A DNA stretch of 18,941 nucleotides from Acetobacteraceae bacterium (GCA_947476855.1 CANJSR010000033.1:1-18941), one strand, 5' to 3'; shown: positions 1 through 8,529, counted from the first letter of the stretch. Translations and numbers: made by a program. The notes: generated by a model from the letters alone, not told the origin.

Positions 1-37
1 ATCAGTTACGCGATGTTCTCAATCCCAGGTTGAAACG

Positions 38-41
<4 letters not shown>
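1..41 (+). CDS. ABC transporter permease, C-terminal end (partial)
   Basis: Only the last 12 codons lie in the window, read in the frame beginning at base 3: QLRDVLNPRLKR, then TGA at 39-41. The LRD-x-L-(N/D)-PR-(L/M) ending is typical of DppC/OppC-type inner-membrane permeases of peptide/nickel ABC importers. The TGA overlaps the ATG of the next gene (ATGA at 38-41), the usual translational coupling in such operons. The other two frames give no comparable ending. The rest of the gene lies to the left of the window. Confidence 0.75.
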
Positions 42-1005
<964 letters not shown>

Positions 1006-1009
<4 letters not shown>

Positions 1010-2010
1010 GCGAGCCGATCATTGAACTCCGCGGCATTTCCAAGCGCTTCGGCCCCACGCTGGATGCCGCCGCCCGCCTGACCCGCGGCATCAAGGCGCG
1101 CTTCGGCACGCCCGAGCGCAACGAGATCGTCCACGCCGTCGACAATGTCAGCCTGACGGTAAACCGAGGCGAAGTCGTGGGCCTGGTCGGTGAATCCGGC
1201 TGCGGCAAATCCACGATCGGGCGCATGGTCGCCGGGATCATGCCGCCGACGGAAGGCCAGGTCCTGTTCAAGGGCCGCGACATCACGACCCTGCCCGCCG
1301 ACCAGGCGAAGGACGCGAAGCTCAAGGTCCAGATGATCTTCCAGGACCCCTACGCGTCACTCAATCCGCGCATGCGGGTGGCCGAGATCGTGGGCGAGGC
1401 GCCGCGCTACCACGGTCTGATCAAGGGCGATTTCGACGAATACCTGGACGCGCAGATGCGGCGCGCGGGCTTGGATCCGGCGTTCAAGCGGCGCTATCCG
1501 CACCAGTTCTCGGGCGGGCAGCGCCAGCGCATCGGCATCGCCCGCGCGCTGGCCGTGCAGCCGGAATTCCTGGTCTGTGATGAGGCGGTGGCGGCGCTGG
1601 ACGTGTCGATTCAGGCGCAAATCCTGAACCTGTTCATGGATCTGCGGCGCGAACTCGACCTGACGTATCTTTTCATCAGCCACGACCTGGGTGTGGTCGA
1701 ACATCTGTCCGACCGCGTGCTGATCATGTACCTCGGCCGCATCGTGGAAAGCGCGCCAGCGGATGAGGTGTTTTCGCGTCCCAACCACCCCTACACCCAG
1801 GCGCTGCTGGCCGAGGTGCCGCGGATCGAGGGCCGCAAGCGCCGCTTCACCGCGATCAAGGGCGAAATCCCAAGCCCGATGAACCCACCCACCGGCTGCC
1901 ACTTCCACCCCCGCTGCCCCCACGCAATGCCGCGCTGCGCGCAGGAGGCTCCGGCCCTGCGGGAAATCGCCCCGGGGCATATCAGTGCGTGCCATCTGAA
2001 CGCGGGATAA
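1006..2010 (+). CDS. dppF: Peptide/nickel-type ABC transporter ATPase, DppF-like
   Basis: This is the second ATPase of the same importer, 334 aa. It starts at an ATGA overlap with the DppD-like gene. Motifs are Walker A GESGCGKS (62-69), Q-loop MIFQDPYASLNP (110-121), signature FSGGQRQ (168-174), Walker B LVCDEAVAALD (189-199), H-loop His226, and the oligo_HPY region from HPYTQALLAEVP (261-272). Four C-terminal cysteines (298, 304, 311, 329) again form C-x5-C-x6-C-x17-C. An insertion before Walker A (about residues 15-41) is common in DppF/OppF. It is the last gene of the operon: the next gene is convergent and a strong palindromic repeat follows the stop by about 28 bp. The two ATPases should form a heterodimer on the permease pair. 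Confidence 0.93.
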
Positions 2011-2037
2011 CCCAAGGCCCCCAGATGGGAGCGCAAG

Positions 2038-2186
2038 CCCCCCCCTCCCCTTGAGGGAGGGGGCCGGGGGGAGGGGTCGGTACCCCCCAGTCCCCAGGAC
2101 CGCAGCACCAACGCGGTGCAATATCCGACGGCACCGGGGGGAAACTACCCCCCACCCCAACCCTCCCCCTCAAGGGGGGAGGGGGC
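2038..2186. repeat. GC-rich imperfect palindromic repeat, family A, copy 1
   Basis: The left arm is about 2038-2092 and the right arm about 2133-2186, roughly reverse complements of each other. Each arm has an outer core of the form CCTCCCCTTGAGGGAGG, then a G-rich run. About 40 bp of unpaired sequence separates them. The element fills the 211-bp gap between the convergent dppF-like and DUF35 genes, where it could act as a bidirectional terminator or a REP-like element. A second copy with the same core and order lies at 14863-14969. No coding gene is supported in the gap. Confidence 0.8.
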
Positions 2187-2221
2187 TACTACTGCTTCCG
2201 CTTCCTTACCTACCCACGCAC

Positions 2222-2746
2222 CTACTCCTGCGGATACCGCCAGGGCTTGGCAGGCTGGGGGGCCGCTTCATCAATCGTCCATTGCGGCAGCGACAGGCCC
2301 TCGGTGATATCCGTGAACACCATCCGCACGCGCGTGCCGATGCCGACCGTCTTCACCACCTCGGGCGGGGCAAGCACCCCGTCCGGCGTGGTCAGGTTGG
2401 CAATGACCCGCAAGGCCTCGTCCTCGGTCGGCTTGCCCTTCTGCGTGTCGAGGTCGACCAGCAGAACCATATAAGGCGTCTTCGCCTTGAAGGACGGCTG
2501 GATCGCGTGATGCACTTCCTCATAGGAATGCACCTCGCCCTTCCCCTCCACCGAGGTCCAGGTCGCGTTCGGGCTTGAACACCAGGGGCAGGACGTGGTC
2601 GGCGGATAGCGCAGCAACGAACAATCGTCGCACTTCTGCAAACGGAAGTCGTGCTGGCTGCAATGCTTGAAGTAGGCGAGGTTCTCACCGTCCAGGTCAT
2701 CGATGACCAGCGGCATATCCATATATTCGGCGCGAATTCCTGACAT
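2222..2746 (-). CDS. DUF35 zinc-ribbon/OB-fold protein, thiolase partner
   Basis: The protein is 174 aa. The start is the ATG at 2746 because a strong AGGGAGGA Shine-Dalgarno sits just upstream, overlapping the stop of the thiolase-fold gene; a longer in-frame reading into that gene has no such support. Residues 39-56 form a rubredoxin-like zinc ribbon (C39-x2-C42-x10-C53-x2-C56). Residues about 60-165 form the OB-fold typical of DUF35. In known pairs (BbsA with BbsB in toluene catabolism, ChsH2 DUF35 with Ltp2 in steroid catabolism) the small protein binds the thiolase-fold subunit and is needed for its activity on acyl-CoA. The spacing (14 bp after the partner's stop) implies cotranscription and coupled translation. 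No catalytic role is expected on its own. Confidence 0.9.
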   Translation of the reverse strand: MSGIRAEYMDMPLVIDDLDGENLAYFKHCSQHDFRLQKCDDCSLLRYPPTTSCPWCSSPNATWTSVEGKGEVHSYEEVHHAIQPSFKAKTPYMVLLVDLDTQKGKPTEDEALRVIANLTTPDGVLAPPEVVKTVGIGTRVRMVFTDITEGLSLPQWTIDEAAPQPAKPWRYPQE

Positions 2747-2760
2747 GTTCCGATCCTCCC

Positions 2761-4020
2761 TCAGGCGCCGCGCCGCATGACCATGGCAGACGTGGTCATC
2801 GGATTCGCCCACCCCAAATTCGCCGTAACCTCAATATCCTTCACCGCTCGGCAGCCACCTTCCTTGTAGTCATAAGTGTGGATACGCTTGCCATCGGGGC
2901 CGATCGGGCAGGAATCGTCGACGTCATGGCGCAGCTGCCGGACGTTCTCGATCACCATGTTCATGCCGTGCGTGTAACCCTCGCACAGATGCCCGCCCGA
3001 CGTGTTGTTGGGACGCGCGCCACCCAGGCGGGTGATGCCGGACGAAACGTAATCGCCGCCCTCACCCTTCTTGCAGAAGCCGTAATCCTCAAGCTGCAAC
3101 ATGGATGTGAAGGTGAAGGCGTCATAGGCGCCGGTCGCGTCCACGTCTTCCGGGCCCACGCCCGCGTTCGGCCACAGGATGTTCTTGGCGTAGTAACCAC
3201 CAACCCGCTCGATCGGCCCGTGCTGGTAATGCATGTCCATGCGCGGCTTGGAGCAGCGGCCGACGATCCCGCGGATCAGCGCAGGGGTGTGGCGCAGGTC
3301 CTTCGCCCGATCCGCCTTCGTGATGATGATGCAGGTCGCGTTGTCGGTTTCGACGCAGCAATCCAGCAGATGCAGCGGCTTGCAGATCATGCGGCTGCTC
3401 AGCACTTCGTCGACCGTGAAACGCTTCTTGTAGTAGGCCTTGGGATTGTTGGAGGCGTGCTCGGAATGCACGACCTTCACCATCGCGACCTGTTCCGGCT
3501 TGGTGCCGTATTTATACATGTGGCGCATGAAGCTGGGCGCGAACATCTGCCCCGCGCTCTGCCATCCATACGCGCGTGAATGCAGCATGTCGCCGTTGAC
3601 CGGTGCCGCCGACCGCGCGCCGGTGCCGCCGATGCGGACCTGCGAGAAACCATTCATGGAGCGGAACAAGGCCACGCACTTGCACAGGCCTGCTTCCATC
3701 ACGCCAATGGCAATGCCGATCAGCGCCTCGGTGGAGGACCCACCACCGTTGCAGTCCATGTAGAAGTTCAGGCGCGCGCCCACGTCGCCCGCAATGAAGG
3801 TCGACGGGGTGGAGTCGTTGCCGGAATAGGACAGCATACCGTCGATGTCCGAAGCCTTCAGTCCGGCATCGGCAATCGCGGCGCGCAGGGCAAAGCTGCC
3901 CATGGCACGGGTCGTCTTGCCCGAGCCGCGGGTATACGGCGTCTCTCCGACCCCCACGATCGCATACTTGTCTCGCAGATACTTGGGGGTCGTGACGTCG
4001 ACATCATCGGGTAGCGGCAT
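2761..4020 (-). CDS. Thiolase-superfamily protein with altered active site
   Basis: The protein is 419 aa, the usual length for SCP-x/lipid-transfer-type thiolases. The ATG at 4020 has GAGGAGGAA about 6 nt upstream. The N-terminal half opens with YAIVGVGETPYTRGSG (19-34). The segment around MDCNGGGSSTEAL (88-100) aligns with the NNxCATGS nucleophile loop of thiolases but has glycine where the catalytic Cys should be; Cys90 is three positions earlier. The loop normally reading HDCF is AYDAFTF (Tyr299), and the GHPxG loop is GYTHG (348-352; Tyr349 in place of His). No C-terminal CxG motif is seen. Together with the DUF35 gene behind it, this matches retro-aldolase-like members such as Ltp2 more than true Claisen thiolases. 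The substrate is unknown, probably an acyl-CoA. Confidence 0.88.
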   Translation of the reverse strand: MPLPDDVDVTTPKYLRDKYAIVGVGETPYTRGSGKTTRAMGSFALRAAIADAGLKASDIDGMLSYSGNDSTPSTFIAGDVGARLNFYMDCNGGGSSTEALIGIAIGVMEAGLCKCVALFRSMNGFSQVRIGGTGARSAAPVNGDMLHSRAYGWQSAGQMFAPSFMRHMYKYGTKPEQVAMVKVVHSEHASNNPKAYYKKRFTVDEVLSSRMICKPLHLLDCCVETDNATCIIITKADRAKDLRHTPALIRGIVGRCSKPRMDMHYQHGPIERVGGYYAKNILWPNAGVGPEDVDATGAYDAFTFTSMLQLEDYGFCKKGEGGDYVSSGITRLGGARPNNTSGGHLCEGYTHGMNMVIENVRQLRHDVDDSCPIGPDGKRIHTYDYKEGGCRAVKDIEVTANLGWANPMTTSAMVMRRGA

Positions 4021-4089
4021 GGCGTTTCCTCCTCGGTTCGTCCGGGTTCAACCCAGACAGGCTGATCCGAGGAGGCGCCGGCGTCAATG

Positions 4090-4320
4090 TTGGGGCTCCG
4101 CCCCAAACCCCGCGAGGGGCTTTGCGCCCCCTCGACCCCCACCAAGGGCGGAGCCCTTGGAACCGGTCCGTTGGGGGGAATGGGGAGGGGCCGACCGTGA
4201 CCGTGCAAGGTCCGCGTTGGCCCCTCCCCATTCCCCCCAACAAATTGGTTTCCAAAGGGCTGTGCCCTTTGGTGGGGTTAAGGGGCAAAGCCCCTTATGG
4301 GGTTTGGGGTGAAGCCCCAA
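4090..4320. repeat. Large near-palindrome (inverted repeat), family B
   Basis: Two arms of about 103 and 102 nt (4090-4192 and 4219-4320) are imperfect reverse complements around a 26-nt loop (4193-4218). Matching blocks include GGGGCTCCGCCCCAAACCCC at the left edge with GGGGTTTGGGGTGAAGCCCC at the right edge, and TTGGGGGGAATGGGGAGGGG with its complement next to the loop. Many differences are G/A or C/T changes, some of which keep G-U pairing. The right arm ends 3 bp before the stop of the FAD oxidoreductase, so transcripts of that gene would run into a very long hairpin. The rest of the 303-bp gap (4021-4089) holds the leader of the thiolase-fold gene. No gene is supported here; short open frames are by-products of GC content. 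Confidence 0.85.
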
Positions 4321-4323
4321 CGC

Positions 4324-5430
4324 TCACTCCGTTCGCGACATCTCCAGCACATGTTCGGCGATTGCCATGGACGCGGTCAGGCCTGGGCTTTCGATCCCGA
4401 ACAGATTGATCAACCCCGGCACGCCGTGCGTCTGCGGCCCCTGCACCACGAAATCCTGGCCAGGCGCGCCCTTGGGCACGATCTTCGGCCGGATGCCGGC
4501 ATAGCCAGGCGACAGAGCGCCATCCTTCAGTTCCGGCCAGTACTTCCGCACCGCGTCATAGAACCCATCCGCACGCGATCCGTCGACCGTGTAGTCGATC
4601 GTATCGATCCATTCCACATCGGGACCGAACCGCGCCTGCCCGCCCAGATCGATCGTGATATGCACGCCCAGGCCCCCCGGCACCGGCACGGGATAGATCA
4701 GGCGGGAGAACGGGGACCGCCCGGCCAGGGTGAAATAGTTGCCCTTGGCATAATAGGTCCCGGGCACGCGATCCCGCGGCATGCCCACGATGTGCTCCGC
4801 CAGCGTCGGCGCGTACAGGCCGGCCGAGTTCACCAGCAGCCGGCACCGCAACGTCATCGGATCGGCGCCACCAACATCGACCTCGATCCGACGGTCAGCG
4901 ACGCGCCCTCCCAGCACGGGGCTGAAGAACACCGGCAGCGCGCCGGCGTTCTCGGCATCGCCTTGCAGAGCCACCATGAAGCCGTGGCTGTCGATGATCC
5001 CCGTGGTGGGGGACAGCAGCGCGCTGGTGCAGCGCAGAGCCGGTTCCATCGCCATCGCCTCGGTCGCCGTCAGCACGCGCATGCCTTCGACGCCATTGGC
5101 CTCGGCGCGCTTCTGGATGCCGGCCAGCATCGCGTCTTCCTGGTCGTTCGTCGCAACGATCAGCTTGCCGCAGTTGCGGTGCGGCACGTTCTTCTCGGCC
5201 AGATAGGGATACAGCATCCGCCGCCCGGCTACGCAGAAGCGCGCCATCAGGCTGTTCGCCGGATAATAGATCCCGGCGTGGATCACCTCACTGTTGCGCG
5301 ATGATGTTTCGGTGCCGATGCCCTCGGCGCGGTCGAGGATGATCACCTCCCGCCCCGCCATTGCCAGCGAACGGGCCACCGCCAGGCCAACGACCCCGGC
5401 ACCCACGACGACGCAATCGACTTCTTCCAC
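4324..5430 (-). CDS. FAD-dependent oxidoreductase, L-2-hydroxyglutarate oxidase type
   Basis: The protein is 368 aa of the DAO superfamily. The start is GTG at 5430, preceded by GGAGGGA at about 9 nt; the nearby ATG at 5437 is out of frame. It has the Rossmann FAD motif GAGVVG (10-15), the LhgO/L2HGDH-type stretch [15 protein letters not shown] (43-57), NSAGLYAP (201-208), GIRPK (312-316) and the C-terminal flavin loop [10 protein letters not shown] (345-354). These are family hallmarks of enzymes that oxidise L-2-hydroxy acids and pass electrons to the quinone pool or oxygen. It is somewhat shorter than E. coli LhgO (about 420 aa), so the substrate may differ. Its promoter must lie in the 64-bp gap shared with the divergent reductase gene. 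Confidence 0.88.
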   Translation of the reverse strand: MEEVDCVVVGAGVVGLAVARSLAMAGREVIILDRAEGIGTETSSRNSEVIHAGIYYPANSLMARFCVAGRRMLYPYLAEKNVPHRNCGKLIVATNDQEDAMLAGIQKRAEANGVEGMRVLTATEAMAMEPALRCTSALLSPTTGIIDSHGFMVALQGDAENAGALPVFFSPVLGGRVADRRIEVDVGGADPMTLRCRLLVNSAGLYAPTLAEHIVGMPRDRVPGTYYAKGNYFTLAGRSPFSRLIYPVPVPGGLGVHITIDLGGQARFGPDVEWIDTIDYTVDGSRADGFYDAVRKYWPELKDGALSPGYAGIRPKIVPKGAPGQDFVVQGPQTHGVPGLINLFGIESPGLTASMAIAEHVLEMSRTE

Positions 5431-5494
5431 GCTTCATCCCTCCTGACGTCGCGACCGGGAACCGGTTAGGCTGCCATGAAACAGGAGTCCAGAC

Positions 5495-6418
5495 ATGCGC
5501 ATCGCGGTAATCGGTACGGGCGGGGTTGGCGGAGCATTCGGGGCGGCGCTCGCCCAGGCCGGAGGCGACGTGACCTTCGTCGCCCGCGGCGCCCATCTGG
5601 CGGCGATGCGGGAACACGGCCTGCGGATCGAGGGCGATCGCGGCAACATCCTGATCCATCCCGTGCAGGCAACGGACGATCCCTCCACGATCGGTCCGGT
5701 CGATATCGTATTGTTCTGCGTCAAGCTGTGGGATGTCGAAACGGCCGGCGCGTCCATCCTGCCGCTGATCGGACCGGACACGGCGGTCATCCCCTTGCAG
5801 AACGGCATCGACGCGCCGGACCGGCTGGCCCCGATCATCGGCCGGGGCGCGCTGATGGGCGGCACGGTTGGCGTCAGCGCCACGATCGGCGAACCCGGCC
5901 TGATCCGCCAGACCGGCACCGTGATGATGATGCGGTTCGGGGAGTTCGACGGGTCGGCCTCGGCCCGCGGGCAGCGCTTCCTGGAGTTGGCCCGCAAGGG
6001 CGGCTTCAACGTTGCCATGACGGATGCGATCGACACCGCGATCTGGCTGAAATTCATCCTCCTGACCGCCATGAGCGGCATCACCGCCATCACCCGCCTG
6101 CCCATCGGCAAGCTGCGCGACGATCCCGACGTGATGGGCCTGTTCGAGTCCGTGATGCGCGAAACCGACGCGGTCGGCCGAGCGCATGGGGTGAAACTGG
6201 CGGAGGGGGCGGTGGAGGAACGGTTGGGGCATGTCCGCGCGACGCCACCCGGGGTGATGGCCTCGATGGGTCATGACCTGCTGCGGGGCAACCGGCTGGA
6301 ACTGCCCTGGCTCGCGGGGAAGGTCGTGGCGCTGGGCCGGCAATATGGCGTGCCGACACCAGTCAACGCGACGATATTCGCCGCGCTCAAGCCCTATGCG
6401 AATGGTCGTCCGGACTGA
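5495..6418 (+). CDS. Ketopantoate reductase family protein (PanE/ApbA-like)
   Basis: The protein is 307 aa, close to PanE length. ATG 5495 follows CAGGAG at 7 nt. The N-terminal NADP-binding motif is GTGGVGG (7-13); CVK (75-77) and PLQNGID (100-106) follow as in the family. The catalytic lysine is at 186 in WLKFILLTAMSG, and the C-terminal NRLELPWLAG (266-275) holds the conserved Glu269. The two asparagines that follow the lysine in E. coli PanE (K-x3-N-x3-N) are Leu190 and Ser194 here, so pantoate synthesis is doubtful. It is more likely a paralogue reducing another 2-oxo or 3-hydroxy acid. It is divergent from the FAD oxidoreductase, perhaps in the same hydroxy-acid pathway (inference). Confidence 0.87.
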   Translation: MRIAVIGTGGVGGAFGAALAQAGGDVTFVARGAHLAAMREHGLRIEGDRGNILIHPVQATDDPSTIGPVDIVLFCVKLWDVETAGASILPLIGPDTAVIPLQNGIDAPDRLAPIIGRGALMGGTVGVSATIGEPGLIRQTGTVMMMRFGEFDGSASARGQRFLELARKGGFNVAMTDAIDTAIWLKFILLTAMSGITAITRLPIGKLRDDPDVMGLFESVMRETDAVGRAHGVKLAEGAVEERLGHVRATPPGVMASMGHDLLRGNRLELPWLAGKVVALGRQYGVPTPVNATIFAALKPYANGRPD

Positions 6419-6428
6419 GCCGGGTCGG

Positions 6429-6465
6429 CGGGCCGATCGGTTGCGATACCCGATCGGCCGGCCCG
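6429..6465. terminator. Hairpin between convergent genes
   Basis: A perfect 10-bp stem, GGCCGATCGG (6431-6440) with CCGATCGGCC (6450-6459), encloses a 9-nt loop. It occupies nearly the whole 48-bp gap between two convergent stop codons (6418 and 6467). There is no U-run on either side, so intrinsic termination is possible but not certain. Confidence 0.5.
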
Positions 6466-6466
6466 T

Positions 6467-6772
6467 CTAGCGTTTCGCGCGACGCGGTGCCTTGGCGGCA
6501 CCGTCCGCGGGTTGATGCGCGTCCATGAAAACGCGCAGCACTTCGTTGATACGCGTCTGGTAGCCGCTGCCGAAGCCACGGAAGAACCGCAGGACGTCGG
6601 CATCGAGCCGCAGGCTGACCGCCAGCTTCGGCTCCTTCTCGGCGAACACGACGCCAGAGGCCCATTCGGTTGCAACCACCGGTTTGGCTTTTGCCTTCCG
6701 GACCGGGGCGGCGGGGGCGGACTTTGACTTGGCTGCGGACTTGCGTGCCTTCCGCTGCGGCGTTTTGGACAT
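6467..6772 (-). CDS. BrnA-like antitoxin-family protein, no toxin partner seen
   Basis: The protein is 101 aa from the ATG at 6772, which follows GGGGGAAA by 6 nt; a longer in-frame reading upstream has no ribosome site. Residues about 48-86 (KLAVSLRLDADVLRFFRGFG and the next 16) match the BrnA family: a beta strand then two helices, the ribbon-helix-helix DNA-binding fold. Before it is a Lys/Ala/Pro-rich tail (about 1-31) with repeated KA/KS pairs, and after it a basic end (RRAKR). BrnA normally follows a BrnT RNase toxin gene; none is found in the 205 bp upstream or elsewhere in the window. It may therefore be a stand-alone regulator or a remnant. It lies downstream of gluQRS on the same strand. 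Confidence 0.8.
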   Translation of the reverse strand: MSKTPQRKARKSAAKSKSAPAAPVRKAKAKPVVATEWASGVVFAEKEPKLAVSLRLDADVLRFFRGFGSGYQTRINEVLRVFMDAHQPADGAAKAPRRAKR

Positions 6773-6824
6773 CGGATTTCCCCCTTTATAACAGGCCCGT
6801 ATTCTCTGTCGGTCCTGCCCTGTA

Positions 6825-6839
6825 TTACGTAACGCGTAA
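6825..6839. promoter_or_regulatory. Short dyad upstream of the BrnA-like gene
   Basis: TTACG-TAACG-CGTAA is a 15-bp inverted repeat that also contains the palindrome TTACGTAA. It lies 53 bp ahead of the BrnA-like start, in the 205-bp gap between that gene and the end of gluQRS. It could be an autoregulatory operator, as is usual for antitoxin-like regulators. The rest of the gap (6840-6977) shows no gene or clear terminator. Confidence 0.3.
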
Positions 6840-6977
6840 GCATGACATGCGATCAGGTCAAGGGGCGCGGCGTCCAAAAACCGCAGGTTCCGGACTGCAC
6901 CGCGAAATTTGAAACCATATTGATTACCCGGTCACGACATTCACGGAACCGGAATCATCGCGGTCCGGCGCGTGCTT

Positions 6978-7829
6978 TCAGGATTCCGCGCCCGTCATGG
7001 CCATTGTCCGGACGGTTGCCGGGGAAACGCCCCCGGCGCGCAGATCGCGCAACGATTTCGCGCCGTCCCTCTTGGCATAGCGCCGCCCGGACGAATCGAG
7101 CAGCAGCGCATGATGCGCGTAGACCGGTTCCGCCCAGCCCATGAGGGCCTGGAGCAACCGATGCACATGCGTCGCCGCCTTCAGGTCGGTCCCCCGCGTT
7201 ACCAGTGTGACCCCCTGCGCCGCGTCGTCATGCGTCACGCACAGATGGTAGCTGGCCGGCGCGTCCTTGCGCGCCAGCACGACATCGCCGAACGCCGCCG
7301 GGTCGCATGGCAGCACGCCCTCGTTCTCCTCCTGGCAGGTCAGGGGGCCGGTCCGGGACAATGCGCGGGTCATGTCCAGCCGCAGCGCATAAGGCACCCC
7401 GGCGGCGATCCGCCGGGCGCGCTCGGCCTCCGTCAGAGTGCGGCAGGTGCCAGGGTAGCGCGGGCTGCCATCCGGGGCGTGCGGGGCGCTGGCGGCCGCC
7501 GCGATCTCCCGCGCGATATCCGCCCGCGTGCAGAAACAGGGATACAGCAACCCCTGCCCGCCCAGCGCGTCGAGCACGGCCTGGTACTCCGGCAGATGCT
7601 GGGACTGCACGCGCACCGGCCCGTCCCAGTCCAGGCCCAGCCAGGCCAGGTCCTCCTGGATCGCATCGGCGAAGGCGGGGCGGCAGCGGGTCGGGTCGAT
7701 GTCCTCGATCCGCAGCAGGAAGCGGCCCCCGGCGTCCCGCGCGCACCGCCAGGCGACCAGCGCCGAGTAAGCGTGGCCGAGATGCAGATACCCCGTTGGG
7801 CTTGGCGCGAATCGCGTGACAATGGACAT
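6978..7829 (-). CDS. gluQRS: Glutamyl-Q tRNA(Asp) synthetase
   Basis: The enzyme attaches glutamate to the queuosine base at the wobble position of tRNA(Asp). The protein is 283 aa from the ATG at 7829; a longer in-frame reading runs into the divergent gene and lacks homology. It consists only of the class I catalytic core of glutamyl-tRNA synthetase without the anticodon-binding domain, which defines this paralogue. Seen are the ATP-binding loop PSPTGYLHLGHAYSA (9-23, HLGH as HIGH), the GluQ zinc site (Cys98, Cys100, Tyr125, Cys129 in PCFC and RYPGTC), RGTDL (212-216) and the KMSKS counterpart YAKRDGAKSL (251-260). The start lies 49 bp from the divergent esterase gene, so the promoters overlap. 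Confidence 0.95.
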   Translation of the reverse strand: MSIVTRFAPSPTGYLHLGHAYSALVAWRCARDAGGRFLLRIEDIDPTRCRPAFADAIQEDLAWLGLDWDGPVRVQSQHLPEYQAVLDALGGQGLLYPCFCTRADIAREIAAAASAPHAPDGSPRYPGTCRTLTEAERARRIAAGVPYALRLDMTRALSRTGPLTCQEENEGVLPCDPAAFGDVVLARKDAPASYHLCVTHDDAAQGVTLVTRGTDLKAATHVHRLLQALMGWAEPVYAHHALLLDSSGRRYAKRDGAKSLRDLRAGGVSPATVRTMAMTGAES

Positions 7830-7878
7830 GGCGGGTGCCGACAGGGTACCTCCGGGACAACAAGGGAAGGAACCCGCC

Positions 7879-8529
7879 ATGACGGAAATTCTGGAGGCCA
7901 TCCACTGGGGCCCCGCATCCAAGGGAACACCCAAAGGGTTGGTCGTGCTGTGCCACGGCCTCGGCGCCGATGCCTTCGACCTGATCGACCTGGCACCCGA
8001 ATGGGGCGACGCCTGCCCGGACGCGCTGTTTGCCTCGGTCCAGGCGCCGGAAGTCCATTACTCGGGCTTCGGTCGCCAATGGTGGGCGGTGTCGGATCGG
8101 CGGCCGGAAGTGATGGAAGAAGGCGCCCGCAAAGCCCGCGCCTGCCTCGACGCCTTCCTCGATGCCGAACTCGCGCGGCTGGGCCTGCCGGCCGATGCCT
8201 ATGCGCTGATGGGGTTCAGCCAGGGCGCCATGACGGCGCTGTTCACCGGGTTGCGCCGCGCCGTGGCCCCGCGCGCGATCCTCGCCTTCTCGGGCGCCAT
8301 CATCGCGCCGGACACCATGGTCGGGGAAATCACCAACAAGGCACCCGTCCTGATCGTGCACGGAGAAGCCGACTCCACCGTCCCCGCCAGCCGCTCCCAC
8401 GACGCCGAGGCCCTTCTGCTCGGCCTCGGCGTGCCGGTCGAATCTTCCTACATCCCCAGGCTGGGTCACGGGATCGACGATTCCGGCATCGCCATGGGGC
8501 GGCTCGCGTTGCAGCGGGCCTTCCCGTGA
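7879..8529 (+). CDS. Alpha/beta hydrolase, phospholipase/carboxylesterase family
   Basis: The protein is 216 aa, the normal size for the YpfH/Abhydrolase_2 family. The start is ATG 7879 after AAGGGAAGG at 8 nt; an in-frame ATG 63 bp upstream falls inside the start of the divergent gluQRS. The fold motifs are LVVLCHGLGAD (21-31, oxyanion loop), the nucleophile elbow GFSQG with Ser114, Asp165 in HGEADSTVP (161-169) and His197 in RLGHGID (194-200): a complete Ser-Asp-His triad. There is no signal peptide, so it acts in the cytoplasm on short acyl esters or thioesters. The exact substrate cannot be inferred. Confidence 0.92.
   Translation: MTEILEAIHWGPASKGTPKGLVVLCHGLGADAFDLIDLAPEWGDACPDALFASVQAPEVHYSGFGRQWWAVSDRRPEVMEEGARKARACLDAFLDAELARLGLPADAYALMGFSQGAMTALFTGLRRAVAPRAILAFSGAIIAPDTMVGEITNKAPVLIVHGEADSTVPASRSHDAEALLLGLGVPVESSYIPRLGHGIDDSGIAMGRLALQRAFP

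Noticed and set aside
2038..4320. CRISPR-like or tRNA-like structure in the GC-rich intergenic repeats
   Set aside because: There are no regularly spaced direct repeats with unique spacers and no tRNA arms; the structures are inverted repeats only.
4297..5304. A 335-codon plus-strand open frame
   Set aside because: It is antisense to the FAD oxidoreductase and starts within the palindrome; the His/Arg-rich translation is not protein-like.
6785..6790. TATAAA on the minus strand as a -10 for the BrnA-like gene
   Set aside because: It would start transcription about 6 nt before the ATG and leave the Shine-Dalgarno outside the mRNA; the -35 match is also poor.
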